Assembly: GCF_000312525.1 (NCBI RefSeq)
Contig: NZ_HE997451.1
Span: forward strand, 33,479 to 97,478
Direction: 5' to 3'
Length of the DNA: 64,000 nt
Origin: Bartonella florencae
GTDB lineage: Bacteria > Pseudomonadota > Alphaproteobacteria > Rhizobiales > Rhizobiaceae
Every line of letters starts with the position of its first letter. The stretch's first letter is position 1. Both the position numbers and the translations under genes were made by a program. Below are positions 50,251-59,451 of the stretch, in pieces. Under the pieces are notes generated by a model. The model made no database searches. It was not told the DNA's origin and was given only the letters and a program-made list of their open reading frames with translations.

Positions 50251-51405
50251 ACAAGAATTGGGAAAAGCTAGTATATCTTTATAATAATTAATAAATATTT
50301 TCTCATTTATTGGCTACTATGTATTGGCTTTGTGTCCAATTATCTCCCTAATATTATCATTTCATAATATGATCCATTTTATATAATTTTGTGGAATAAC
50401 ATATTGGAAAGGTTTTTTTGGAGAGTCATTTACAGTTTATTTTTATTATTTTAACTTTATTTATATTTATAAAATTTATACTATAATTGTTATTACTCAA
50501 TAATAAATCATTTTTATTTGTTTTTTTCTCTTTTTAAAAGATGGTTTACGATTTTATACTTTTAAATCACAAAAAAAAGGAAATAAATGTCTAAAAATCG
50601 CCTATTATATATTTTCATAACAATTATTTTTCACAAATGATGGAAGTTTATGCGACTCTTTGGAGAGAAAGCTATTAACAAGATATTTTTATTGCTATGC
50701 GGGCACAGGAAAAGGATAGTTTTTTCCGGTAAAAAAGAGAAAGGTTATGAGTATTTCAGGCAAAATAGCTAGAGAAAAGGGTAATTCTTTTATTGGGCTA
50801 AAGGTTGCAAAGGTGATATTTATTGCAGTCGCTTTTTTTATTTGGGTGCTTGCGTTTAAGCCGATCAGAGATATTAAGACATGGGGTAAAGCTGAATCTT
50901 CTGACATCTCTGAAGAATGGCGATCTTCACTTTATCAGGGGCTATATCAGGCGTAAAAAGTTTGTTTATGTGCTATTACAATTTGTAATTGTTTTTGGCA
51001 CAAAGAATTTATTTCAAAGTAATAAAAAATCTTAATGTGCACATCTTTAACGCATCTGTTATGAATTTTTAAGCTTCTATTTCAGTGTACTAAAATAGAA
51101 GCTTAAGCACTGATATTATATTAAAGTTCATTTTTCTGTAAAAAATTATAGAACACGAAATGAATTAAATGACAATTATAAAAAATTCATTATTATCTTA
51201 TTTCGATAAAATGATATGAAATTGCGGGCTATAAAAGCTGAATAATTCGCAATGAAAGTATTTTTTTATTATTGAGAGCAAAGTGTTTGACTTACTGGTC
51301 TTCGATATTTTTTGAAATATATTTGTGAAAAAATATGGGGCTTTATTTATTGTAGAGCTGATGTTGTCATATGGTTTTTTCAACATTTCAGTGAAGAAGG
51401 AAAAA
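50251..51405. other. Gene-poor stretch between hutH and the permease gene
   Basis: About 1150 very AT-rich bases. Apart from the doubtful small frame at 50747-50956, I see only poly-A/T tracts and short remnants. The permease promoter should lie near 51250-51380. Confidence 0.45.
50747..50956 (+). CDS. Possible small membrane protein or gene fragment
   Basis: A 69-codon frame with AAAGG only 2 bases before its ATG. It shows one hydrophobic span (VAKVIFIAVAFFIWVLAF, about residues 20-37) between a basic N-terminus and a polar C-terminus. The isolated position in decayed DNA suggests a fragment, but a real one-span protein cannot be excluded. I do not recognise a family. Confidence 0.3.
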   Translation: MSISGKIAREKGNSFIGLKVAKVIFIAVAFFIWVLAFKPIRDIKTWGKAESSDISEEWRSSLYQGLYQA

Positions 51406-52794
51406 ATGGTAACAAATGAACTGAAACGGGGTATGAACAAGCGCCAAGTTATTTTTTTAGCTCTTGGCTCTGCTATTGGTACAGGTCTCTTTTACGGATC
51501 TGCACAAGCGATTAAGCTTGCAGGCCCAAGTGTTTTGATTGCCTATTGTATTGCTGGTTTAGCTATTTTTATGGTTATGCGTGCTTTAGGCGAGATGATT
51601 ATTCATAATCCATTGCCCGGTTCTTTTGCCCGTTATGCTGCGAATTATATATCACCGTTAGCTGGTTTTTTAACAGGATGGACATATGTATTTGAGATGA
51701 TTCTTGTTGGTTTAGCTGATATCACAGCTTTTGCAACCTATATGGGGTTTTGGTATCCTCATGTTGCGCCTTGGATATGGGCTCTGAGCATTACATTGAT
51801 CATTACAGGAATTAATCTCGCTGCAGTGGAAGTATATGGTGAATTAGAGTTTTGGTTATCTTCCATTAAAATTATTGCTATCATTGCAATGATTATTTTA
51901 GGGATAGCAATAATTTTGTTTGGCTGGAATACAAGTGTAAATTCTTCTGCTGTTGCTATTCAAAATTTATGGGAAAATGGTGGTATTTTTCCCAATGGTT
52001 GGTTTGGTTTTTTGGCTTGTTTTAGTGTTGTTATCTTTGCTTTTGGTGGCATAGAAATCATAGGAATGGCAGCAATGGAAATACAAAATCCTGATCAAAC
52101 CATCTCAAAGGCAATTAATTCTACTCCATTTCGTATTTTGCTGTTTTATATCATGACCTTAGCTATTTTAATGTCCCTTTATCCTTGGAATAAAATTGGT
52201 CTTATGGACAGTCCTTTTGTTTCCATTTTTGAAAATCTTGGGATTTCATATGCAGCGAATATTTTAAACATTGTTGTTGTTACTGCGGCTATTTCGGCGA
52301 TGAATAGCGGAATGTATGGTGCTTGTCGTATGATACATGGATTATCACAGGAAGGTTATGCTTTAAAGAAGTTTCAGTATCTATCAAAAAATGGTATACC
52401 TATTTTGGTTATTTTACTAATCTTTGTCATCTTCCTTTTTGGTGTGCTCCTTAATTATTTTTATCATGAAGGGCTTTTTTTTCTCATTGCAGCAATGGCA
52501 ACATTTGCAACGGTTTTTGTTTGGATGATGATTTTACTTTCGCAAATTTTTATGCGCTTTAAAATGTCTAAAGAAGTGCAAGATAGTTTAAAATTTCCAA
52601 TTCCATTTTGGCCCATTGGATCGATTTTTTCTATTTTATTTATGCTTTTTATCTTTACTCTATTATGGTTTTTCGATGATACGCGGCCAATTCTAATCGT
52701 GGGTGTTATTTGGCTTATTTGGCTTATTATTTGTTTTTATGCACTTAAAATTGTAAATTTTAAGAAAAAGAAAGCTAAACTAGAATATAAGTAG
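51406..52794 (+). CDS. APC-family amino acid permease
   Basis: Proton-coupled amino acid importer of the AAT subgroup (HisP/ProY/HutT-like), 462 residues with 12 expected spans. I place the start at ATG 51406 (GAAGGA 8 bases upstream), which gives the usual MVTNELKRGMNKRQVIFLALGSAIGTGLF-like beginning, of which ALGSAIGTGLFYGS near residue 20 is the family substrate loop. The frame is open for 27 more codons upstream. Neighbouring hutH suggests histidine as substrate; this is inference. Confidence 0.92.
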   Translation: MVTNELKRGMNKRQVIFLALGSAIGTGLFYGSAQAIKLAGPSVLIAYCIAGLAIFMVMRALGEMIIHNPLPGSFARYAANYISPLAGFLTGWTYVFEMILVGLADITAFATYMGFWYPHVAPWIWALSITLIITGINLAAVEVYGELEFWLSSIKIIAIIAMIILGIAIILFGWNTSVNSSAVAIQNLWENGGIFPNGWFGFLACFSVVIFAFGGIEIIGMAAMEIQNPDQTISKAINSTPFRILLFYIMTLAILMSLYPWNKIGLMDSPFVSIFENLGISYAANILNIVVVTAAISAMNSGMYGACRMIHGLSQEGYALKKFQYLSKNGIPILVILLIFVIFLFGVLLNYFYHEGLFFLIAAMATFATVFVWMMILLSQIFMRFKMSKEVQDSLKFPIPFWPIGSIFSILFMLFIFTLLWFFDDTRPILIVGVIWLIWLIICFYALKIVNFKKKKAKLEYK

Positions 52795-53654
52795 CGATTG
52801 AATGAAGCAAATAGCTGATTACTTCAACAAAAAAGATGTCTGGTAAGCATCTTCTAGAAATTAAAAGCAGTTTTCTAATCATCATTTTATTTTGAATCTA
52901 TATAAAATTCATTACGATAACAGTAGCTCGGCGACAAACAAAGTAAATCTTGTTAGGCAACACTGTTTAAATATATTTTTTAATAGAAATATTAGAGTAT
53001 CAACTATGAATCTTTTGTTGACTATGAGGATACAAATTGAATATATATTATAACCATTAAAAATATTATTTTTCTATATATACCACAATGAACTGAAAAA
53101 ATTAACTCCTCTTTTAAAGAGGAGAGGGGATTGTTTATGCAGATGAAACTTAAAGTTTTTTACAGTCATAAGTTTCTTTTTTCATAATGCGAGGTTGTAT
53201 TGCGAACACAGGGTTAGCATTTTTGCCTATAGTCGCGGTGGGATGACATTGGGCATATGCTTAATTCTTAAAAACAACAAGGTGTACATGGTATAGTCGA
53301 CGATACGAGTATTCATCTTTATGCACCAGCCTTTAATGTTTTGCTAAGTCAGATCTGTTAAGTTAGCTGTGTGGTGGTAAACAAACCAGTGTTGATTTTG
53401 ATAAGTATAAAGATAACTTTGTAAGCAAAGTAATTGACGGCAAAGGCTATACTTATTGAACAGTGCTTTTAGGCAGCGAGGTTTGGAAAGAAGCATGAGA
53501 ATGTTTTTAAATTCTAACAGTGTTCACACTTGTCTTAGAAATAGGAACCATATGCGCAGCATATTTTATAGTTCATCTAATCCTATACAAATAAGCTTCA
53601 ATCAAATTAGGCAGGAAAAGCTGTAGTTCTTTTAATTATAATTTGGTTGTCAGT
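52795..53654. other. Decayed DNA with coding remnants
   Basis: About 860 bases. In 53220-53500 short in-frame runs in two or three frames look like a worn coding sequence: HGIVDDTSIHLYAPAFN (about 53290-53340) and VDFDKYKDNFVSKVIDGKGY followed by TYWTVLLGSEVWKEA after an in-frame stop (about 53390-53495). I cannot name the family. Nothing intact is present. Confidence 0.4.
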
Positions 53655-53993
53655 TTAATCGAACTCCTATGTTATATCTAGGGATATGGGAGAAGCCTGT
53701 TACAGATATGGTTGAGATAGGAAAAGCATTGTTAGAATGCGGCATGGCAACGCCTTATAATACTGATCCAGAAAACTATACTCTCAGCTTAAATCAAATG
53801 ACAACTATTGATGCTTATATGTTTCAGTTATGTTTCCGCTATAAATGACATAGGAGAAGAGTGGTATGAAAATTATAAAGAAGAAAACTTTCCCATTTGT
53901 CGCCCTAGCGCTGTGACAACAAAGCTCAGTGTCAAGAAGTGCTTAAACAGGCTTTTTTGTAAACAATATAAAATTGCGCCTGAATGTGCATCT
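53655..53993 (+). pseudogene. Broken paralogue of the WEKPG lipoproteins
   Basis: Reading GCQFNRTPMLYLGIWEKP and then GKALLECGMATPYNTDPENY up to a TGA near 53846, then in another frame EEWYENYKEENFPICRPSAV and CLNRLFCKQYKIAPEC, this stretch matches the intact lipoprotein at 54347 over its whole length (WEKPG, LLECG, PICQPSAV, ECQP). The signal peptide region is also out of frame. At least two frameshifts make it a pseudogene. The 100 bases after it also resemble those after the intact copy, so the duplication included the 3' flank. Confidence 0.75.
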
Positions 53994-54346
53994 TATGGCA
54001 GAAATTACAATTTCCACATCCATATTTTCACATGTCTGTGTGGGATTGTTTTCTCAAAGCACCATTCCAATACTATTTTATTTATAACTGGCAATACAAA
54101 TATAGGCACAATAACTTATAAAAATATTTATCCAAGTTGTAATGCAAATATTGGTAATAATTATAGGGATAGTTTTGATAAGATAAAACTTTAGCAGTAT
54201 TTTTACATATTTTTGACATGGTATTTGATGAAGATAGCCAAAATAATAATAAAGATCAATAAGTTCATTACTGGTTTGGAAGTAAAATACACGGTGTGAA
54301 ATAATTTGCCAATTATATTAAGATTAAATTATTCAAGGATAAAAAA

Positions 54347-54748
54347 ATGAAGCATATTTTAAAATTATCAAGCGGGGTATTTCTATTTATGATTGCTGGA
54401 TGTTTTCCAGAGGAGACTCCTCGAACAGCTGTAGATGCATGGGAGAAGCCCGGTGCAGATCAAATTGAGATAAAAAAAGCCTTATTAGAATGCGGAGCAG
54501 AGCAAATTGATGGTCGTCTTGATACAGAAACAAGCCTCGATGAAAAGCTCAATGCGGAGGAGACAGAGCGTTTATGCATGATACAAGCAGGTTTCCATGA
54601 TAAATTGGGGATGGTGAAATGGTGTGAGAAGTATGGACATCTTCCGATTTGTCAGCCTAGTGCCGTTGTTCCTCAGCGAAGTGTCGATAGGCGCTTGAAT
54701 AGTCCTCATTGTAAAGAGCATAAAGAACAACCTGAGTGCCAGCCTTAA
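54347..54748 (+). CDS. Small lipoprotein, WEKPG family
   Basis: A 133-residue predicted lipoprotein: signal MKHILKLSSGVFLFMIAG with lipobox IAGC (Cys19), then AWEKPGADQIEIKKALLECG shared with its neighbours. Six further Cys after the lipobox (for example WCEKYGHLPICQPS and HCKEHKEQPECQP at the end) suggest disulfides in the periplasm. AAGGAT precedes the ATG. I do not recognise a functional family; three related copies lie in tandem here. Confidence 0.75.
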   Translation: MKHILKLSSGVFLFMIAGCFPEETPRTAVDAWEKPGADQIEIKKALLECGAEQIDGRLDTETSLDEKLNAEETERLCMIQAGFHDKLGMVKWCEKYGHLPICQPSAVVPQRSVDRRLNSPHCKEHKEQPECQP

Positions 54749-54877
54749 GTTTTGCTGTTGGCGATAATCAACAATCTCCACCTTCTTGTTTTCATTTTCC
54801 TGTGCAAAATTGTTTTTTCAAAGTACACTTTCAATTGAGTTTTAAACCATCTTGGAAAGCGAGGACAAAAAATGAAT

Positions 54878-54895
54878 AGCTCTATGAGCTTTTTT
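54878..54895 (+). terminator. Weak terminator between the lipoprotein genes
   Basis: AGCTC (54878-54882), TAT, GAGCT (54886-54890), then five more T. The stem is short but the T run is good. Confidence 0.4.
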
Positions 54896-54943
54896 GTTGT
54901 AAGCATTTCTTATTGTAAAGAAACCCATTAGAGGAGGGGAGAG

Positions 54944-55426
54944 ATGAAGAAAATCTTGAAATTATTAAGCGGAGTAGCTCTGTTAAGCACGGCTGGATGT
55001 ATTAATCAACCACCGCCATCCACTTTGGCATTATGGGAAAAACCAGGTGTGAACAAAGCTACAATTCAGCAAGCTTTATCAACGTGTGGTTGGAAACCAG
55101 ATTATGCTTCTCCTGACAATATGGATTCGTATGCAAGTGAATTTGCCTCAGTTTATGAGTGCATGAAAAAAGCCGGTTTCCGGTACAAAATGCAAGATTC
55201 AAAAGGGATCTATTTTACACAACCTGTGAAAAGTGACTCGTTTTTAGTTAATTTGATGGTAGCTGGATATCAGCAATTTATGGATAATGACACCTTTGGT
55301 GTGACCAACAAAACGAAAAAGGAACGCGCTTTACTAGCGCATTTTGAGAATGAAAGAAGACACCAGAAAACGAAAAAAACTTTGCAAAAACAGACATCAT
55401 CAACACGCCCATCTTTAAAGAAGTAA
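54944..55426 (+). CDS. Small lipoprotein, WEKPG family
   Basis: A 160-residue predicted lipoprotein with signal MKKILKLLSGVALLSTAG and lipobox TAGC (Cys19), followed by LWEKPGVNKATIQQALSTCG and YECMKKAGFRYKM, matching the first half of the protein at 54347. The second half differs: a segment TQPVKSDSFLVNLMVAGYQQ and then a strongly basic tail rich in Lys, Arg, Gln and Ser. GAGGAGGGGAGAG before the ATG is an unusually strong ribosome-binding site. Function unknown. Confidence 0.78.
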   Translation: MKKILKLLSGVALLSTAGCINQPPPSTLALWEKPGVNKATIQQALSTCGWKPDYASPDNMDSYASEFASVYECMKKAGFRYKMQDSKGIYFTQPVKSDSFLVNLMVAGYQQFMDNDTFGVTNKTKKERALLAHFENERRHQKTKKTLQKQTSSTRPSLKK

Positions 55427-56147
55427 CTGGATAAAAATACTAAGATAGAGAGCTAAAAAACAATCGCTTTCTTAACAAAAACATAAGTGAAACCTATGAG
55501 GTGAAATTGGCGATGCTATTATTATCGCTTTGAGTTTTATAAGTATTCTGGCGGGGTGTTCTTAACCAAAATTTATTTGATATAAAACAGCTTTACGAGA
55601 ATATCTCATTCAATTTTGCTTCTTAGGTTACATTAACCGTAAAACGAGTTTGTGTAAGATATTTTGTTTGATTATTTTCAATTTGCGGAGGGGGAGTTCT
55701 CCAGTGTATTGTGATTTTTATTTAAATCATCTCTTATAGGCTATTAGGTAATACCTTTATTTTAGGCACTAGCAATTTTATTATCAAACTTGGATATATC
55801 TGTTGTTATATATTGCTGAGTATTTTTCTAGACTTTTGCTGTTATCAGAAAAATGCATGTAGTTTCATTTTCTATGTGATCCGTCTTTTTCATATTTTTA
55901 TCAATGCAGTTTATATTCTATTTTTCAGTCTGATATTTTTTCATTTTTCGAAAGATATAATGTGTTCTAATATATAATTCTTTTCAGAGTTTTTTTATCC
56001 TACAGAATTTGTTTTCTATAGGAAATTATAATACCGTTCTTAACTATTTGGTATAAAATCTTTATAAAAGCTGCAAGCATAAATTGTGTTTTCTTGTTTT
56101 CTCACTTTACATAAAATACTAAACGTATTATGTCTAATGCAATTAAC
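55427..56147. other. Gap before the autotransporter gene
   Basis: About 720 AT-rich bases. It holds a lipoprotein signal remnant near 55504-55563 and otherwise no recognisable gene. Confidence 0.45.
55504..55563 (+). pseudogene. Lipoprotein signal-peptide remnant
   Basis: The frame GDAIIIALSFISILAGCS followed by TAA reads like a lipoprotein signal with lipobox LAGC, cut off one residue after the Cys. A candidate GTG start just upstream is in another frame. It is best explained as the 5' relic of a further copy of the neighbouring lipoprotein genes. Confidence 0.4.
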
Positions 56148-56194
56148 ACAATAAGAATTAAATAATTTTATTATTTAATTCTTATTGTTTTTTT
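56148..56194 (+). terminator. Strong terminator or attenuator before the autotransporter gene
   Basis: ACAATAAGAATTAAATAA (56148-56165), loop TTTTA, TTATTTAATTCTTATTGT (56171-56188) form a perfect 18-bp stem followed by six T. It lies only 50 bases before the autotransporter start and in the same direction. Confidence 0.75.
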
Positions 56195-56244
56195 ATCAAC
56201 AGCTTATATTTCGCCTGCATTTTTTATTTTTTGAAAGAGGAATG

Positions 56245-58983
56245 ATGATTAGGGTATCTAAAAATTACTTATATTCGTGCGTTTTTACAACAGCTGTTTT
56301 TTCTTTTTCATTAAATATAACTGTTGAAGCGTATTCTAACTCACCTCTATCATTATTGTGTAATGAAAGCAAATTACCTTATAAATGTAGTGATGGTGTG
56401 GAGCATACAATTAGTAATAAAATATATAAATTCGTTAAGTCCTCTAAGGAAAGAAAAGAGCAAGACAATTTTTTCACATCGTCTGCTGTCATAGTCGCAC
56501 AAGAGGCAAATACAATTATTCAAGCAAATCGTTTACAAATTAGTGGTGTTGATGATGTAGAGGATACTTATGGTGTAGTGGCGTCAGAAGGAGGAAAAGT
56601 TGTTTTAAATGATTCAATTATTCAGGGGCTGTCAACAGGTTTTAGAGCTGATAGGGGCATTATAGAGGTAAATCGTGGAACAGTTGAGGCAACTCAAAGA
56701 GGGGTCCATGCAGAAATGCGGGGGGCATCTGTTCTTTTAACAAATGCAAAAATTAGGGTGAAAGGTCAGGAGGTTAATAAAGGGGTTGCTCTTTTTAGTG
56801 GTATCGATGCTGTTATTAAGATGAGGGGTGGGGCGATTGATGTGACAAATGCAGCAGCACTTTATGTGGGCATAAGGGGAAGTGCAACTTTAGAGGGGGT
56901 TAGCATTTCTGCAAAAGATAAACAAATAGATAAAGAAGATGATATTGTTTCTGCAGTTTTAAATGTAAAACAGCATGGTTCTGTTTATGTCAAGAATAGC
57001 AATGTTCTTGCTGCGGATATTCATGGTTTATGGATGGGAATAGATGCTGATGCACAATTAAGTATGGGCGGCGAAGAAAACATTTTAATTTCACGCGTTA
57101 ATATCGAAGGCTCGAAAATTACTGTCACAGGTAACCAACACGGTATATATTTTGATATGGACAAAGGAAGCAGTGCATCTCAACAAAGATTTGTTTTTTT
57201 AAAAAATACGGTTTTTGATGTTCCAGATGGCACAGCTATTCATAGTTATAAGAGCAGTGGTTATATTGGTGTAACGGAAGGCACAAAGATCTGGGGTAAT
57301 TTATTATTTACAGCTGAGAAGAATGCTTCTTTAGCAATTTTAGCAGATTCTGCTTACCTTATAGGGGGCTCCCGTGTTGCTGATGATTCTCTTGCTGAAC
57401 TTTATTTGACAAGAGGTTCAACATGGGTTTTAACAAAAAGAAAAGGGGGGGATTCACAAAATTTAAGCCGTGTAATTTCATCTGTTTCATTTGTAAAACT
57501 TTCTGATAGTTCTATTATTTTCGAAGCTCCAACTCTTCAAGAATATCAAACGCTTTATGTTGGAAAGGGAGGAGAAGAAGTTTACAATGCACAGGAAAAT
57601 GCTCATATTTACTTTAATACACATCTCAATGTGGATGGTTCTCTGAATAATCAAAAATCTGACCGGCTTTTGGTCCATGGTAATGTTACTGGAAAAACGA
57701 CAGTCCATGTGCAGTTTATTACAGCAAATCAGGGTGAGGCAGTCGGTAGTGAGAATTCTAAAAATATTTCACTTATTCAAGTTTCTGGAAAAGCAGCAGA
57801 AGATTCTTTTCAGCTGAGTAGTCCTTATATCGCGTTGGAAGGTTTACCTTATCAATATTATCTCCGTGCTTATGGACCAGGTTCTTCTCTTGGGAATGCA
57901 AAGGCTTCTCAAAGATTAGTAAAAGGCGATGGAGATTTTTGGGATTTCCGTCTTGAAAGTAAATATATTCAAGCTGTTCCAGATATATCTCATTTACCTA
58001 GTTCTGAGCTAAGGGTAAGGGATGTTGTTCCACAAATTCCAACTTATCTTCTTTTACCAAATGCTTTATTTCATGCTGGATTGATGGATATTAACAGTCA
58101 AAATAAACAATTGAAAACTATGCGCTCTGCTTCTGATAGACCATTTAAAATCAATGGAACTCCTATGTTAGCTGTTCATGGTTATGGTGGGAGTTATCAT
58201 TATGTCTCAAATCTTTCTCCACTTGAATATGGTTATGGGGGGGCTCTTGATTATAATGCTTTAGAGGCAGGCCTTTTATTGAGCACATTTGAAAGAGCAT
58301 TTAATACGACATCTTTTGGAGTTATGGGGACTTATGGAAAAGTTTCCTTGCGTCCGCGAGATGTTGAACAAAGTCAAAAAAGTATATTCCATAAACAATC
58401 AATTACAGCATATGGCAGCATGGAACATGAGAGTGGATTTTATGTGGATGGTCTTTTATCTTATGGTCTTTTTAAAGGTGATGTTCTCACTTTTGCACGG
58501 GGTAAGACCGCAACATTAAAAGGAAATCCTCTAAATGTCTCATTCTTTGCTGGTAAAGCATTCAACACTGGGTATGAAGGTCTTGTTTTTGATCCACAAA
58601 TTCAATTTATTTATCAACATCTTCAGTTTCATAAGGCTCGTGATACTGACGGATTTGAAATTGATATGGGAAAGCTTGATCAATGGATGATGCGTATTGG
58701 GGGACGTTTAAGCAAAACATTTGCAGAATTTGAAAAAGACCGTGTTATTTCCTTTTATGGAAAGATGCACTTTTCTCATAGTTTTGGAGAAAAACAATTT
58801 GTGCATTTTAAAGATGCTTTCCATTTAGGGGGCTTTGGATCTTCCTTAGAGGCTGGTTTGGGGATCAATTCACAATTGTCTTCTAAAATTACACTCCACG
58901 GTGATCTAAATTATCAACATAAGTTTACCAAAGCTGGTTTTACTGGAATTCGTTTCTCTGGTGGATTACACTATCGCTTTTAA
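56245..58983 (+). CDS. Autotransporter with C-terminal beta-barrel
   Basis: Type V secreted surface protein, 912 residues from ATG 56245 (AAAGAGG upstream; ATG 56242 and an open frame to 56185 are alternatives). Signal peptide about 1-30 (FTTAVFSFSLN to VEA). The passenger (about 35-620) has the repeating short strands of a pectin-lyase-like beta-helix (for example GVVASEGGKVVLNDSIIQG, then GTVEATQRGVHAEMRGASV), and the linker near 600-640 precedes the autotransporter barrel (about 650-912) ending LHYRF, with the terminal Phe signal. It resembles the inducible Bartonella autotransporters implicated in host contact. G7 tracts at 57445 and 58237 lie in frame. Convergent with the acyltransferase gene, 3 bases between stops. 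Confidence 0.92.
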   Translation: MIRVSKNYLYSCVFTTAVFSFSLNITVEAYSNSPLSLLCNESKLPYKCSDGVEHTISNKIYKFVKSSKERKEQDNFFTSSAVIVAQEANTIIQANRLQISGVDDVEDTYGVVASEGGKVVLNDSIIQGLSTGFRADRGIIEVNRGTVEATQRGVHAEMRGASVLLTNAKIRVKGQEVNKGVALFSGIDAVIKMRGGAIDVTNAAALYVGIRGSATLEGVSISAKDKQIDKEDDIVSAVLNVKQHGSVYVKNSNVLAADIHGLWMGIDADAQLSMGGEENILISRVNIEGSKITVTGNQHGIYFDMDKGSSASQQRFVFLKNTVFDVPDGTAIHSYKSSGYIGVTEGTKIWGNLLFTAEKNASLAILADSAYLIGGSRVADDSLAELYLTRGSTWVLTKRKGGDSQNLSRVISSVSFVKLSDSSIIFEAPTLQEYQTLYVGKGGEEVYNAQENAHIYFNTHLNVDGSLNNQKSDRLLVHGNVTGKTTVHVQFITANQGEAVGSENSKNISLIQVSGKAAEDSFQLSSPYIALEGLPYQYYLRAYGPGSSLGNAKASQRLVKGDGDFWDFRLESKYIQAVPDISHLPSSELRVRDVVPQIPTYLLLPNALFHAGLMDINSQNKQLKTMRSASDRPFKINGTPMLAVHGYGGSYHYVSNLSPLEYGYGGALDYNALEAGLLLSTFERAFNTTSFGVMGTYGKVSLRPRDVEQSQKSIFHKQSITAYGSMEHESGFYVDGLLSYGLFKGDVLTFARGKTATLKGNPLNVSFFAGKAFNTGYEGLVFDPQIQFIYQHLQFHKARDTDGFEIDMGKLDQWMMRIGGRLSKTFAEFEKDRVISFYGKMHFSHSFGEKQFVHFKDAFHLGGFGSSLEAGLGINSQLSSKITLHGDLNYQHKFTKAGFTGIRFSGGLHYRF

Positions 58984-58986
58984 AAG

Positions 58987-59451
58987 CTATTCGGATGGTT
59001 TTTGTGCTCTATAGCAACACCAGCGGGTGATCTTTTTGATCCCACCGTTCTCATCGCGTCGGACAGCATAACAATAATGCTGGTTAGGAAATACATACCG
59101 CTGCATGTCGCGTACGATACGAGCAGCATGACTATGAGGTGCTACAAAGTCGATGAACCACATATATTTTCCACCTTTCCAATTGGCATTGGACAAAAAT
59201 TCTCCCGTTTCAAGCATAGATTGGTGATTTTTTTCATCTAAAAAAGCCCAAGTGGTAAAGGCGCAAAATTCTCCATGTTCATTTTTATAGAGCCTGTATT
59301 GCCCAGTCTGTAAGGCGGGTCCTATGTTGCGTTCAATATCCCACATTCGCCAGCGACGGTATAAGGGGGATTGAAGCATTAAAATGATCATAGCTCCCAA
59401 AGCCGTAATTGGGTCTATGGGAGATGATGCCGGATTTTCATTTACAGACAT
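58987..59451 (-). CDS. HlyC-type toxin-activating lysine acyltransferase, atypical
   Basis: Members transfer an acyl chain from ACP to internal lysines of RTX toxins. 154 residues; the family pattern is clear: QSPLYRRW (27-34), PALQTGQYRLYKNEHGEFCAFTTWAFL (46-71) and WKGGKYMWFIDFVAP (91-105). Asp101 of the catalytic pair is present, but the essential His of the SPLHRxW motif is Tyr31 (codon TAC, 59361-59359). Activity is therefore doubtful or altered. Its ATG overlaps the hlyD stop as TAATG with AAGGAAAG upstream, so translation is coupled. Last gene of the B-D-C order. No RTX toxin gene is in the window. Confidence 0.88.
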   Translation of the reverse strand: MSVNENPASSPIDPITALGAMIILMLQSPLYRRWRMWDIERNIGPALQTGQYRLYKNEHGEFCAFTTWAFLDEKNHQSMLETGEFLSNANWKGGKYMWFIDFVAPHSHAARIVRDMQRYVFPNQHYCYAVRRDENGGIKKITRWCCYRAQKPSE

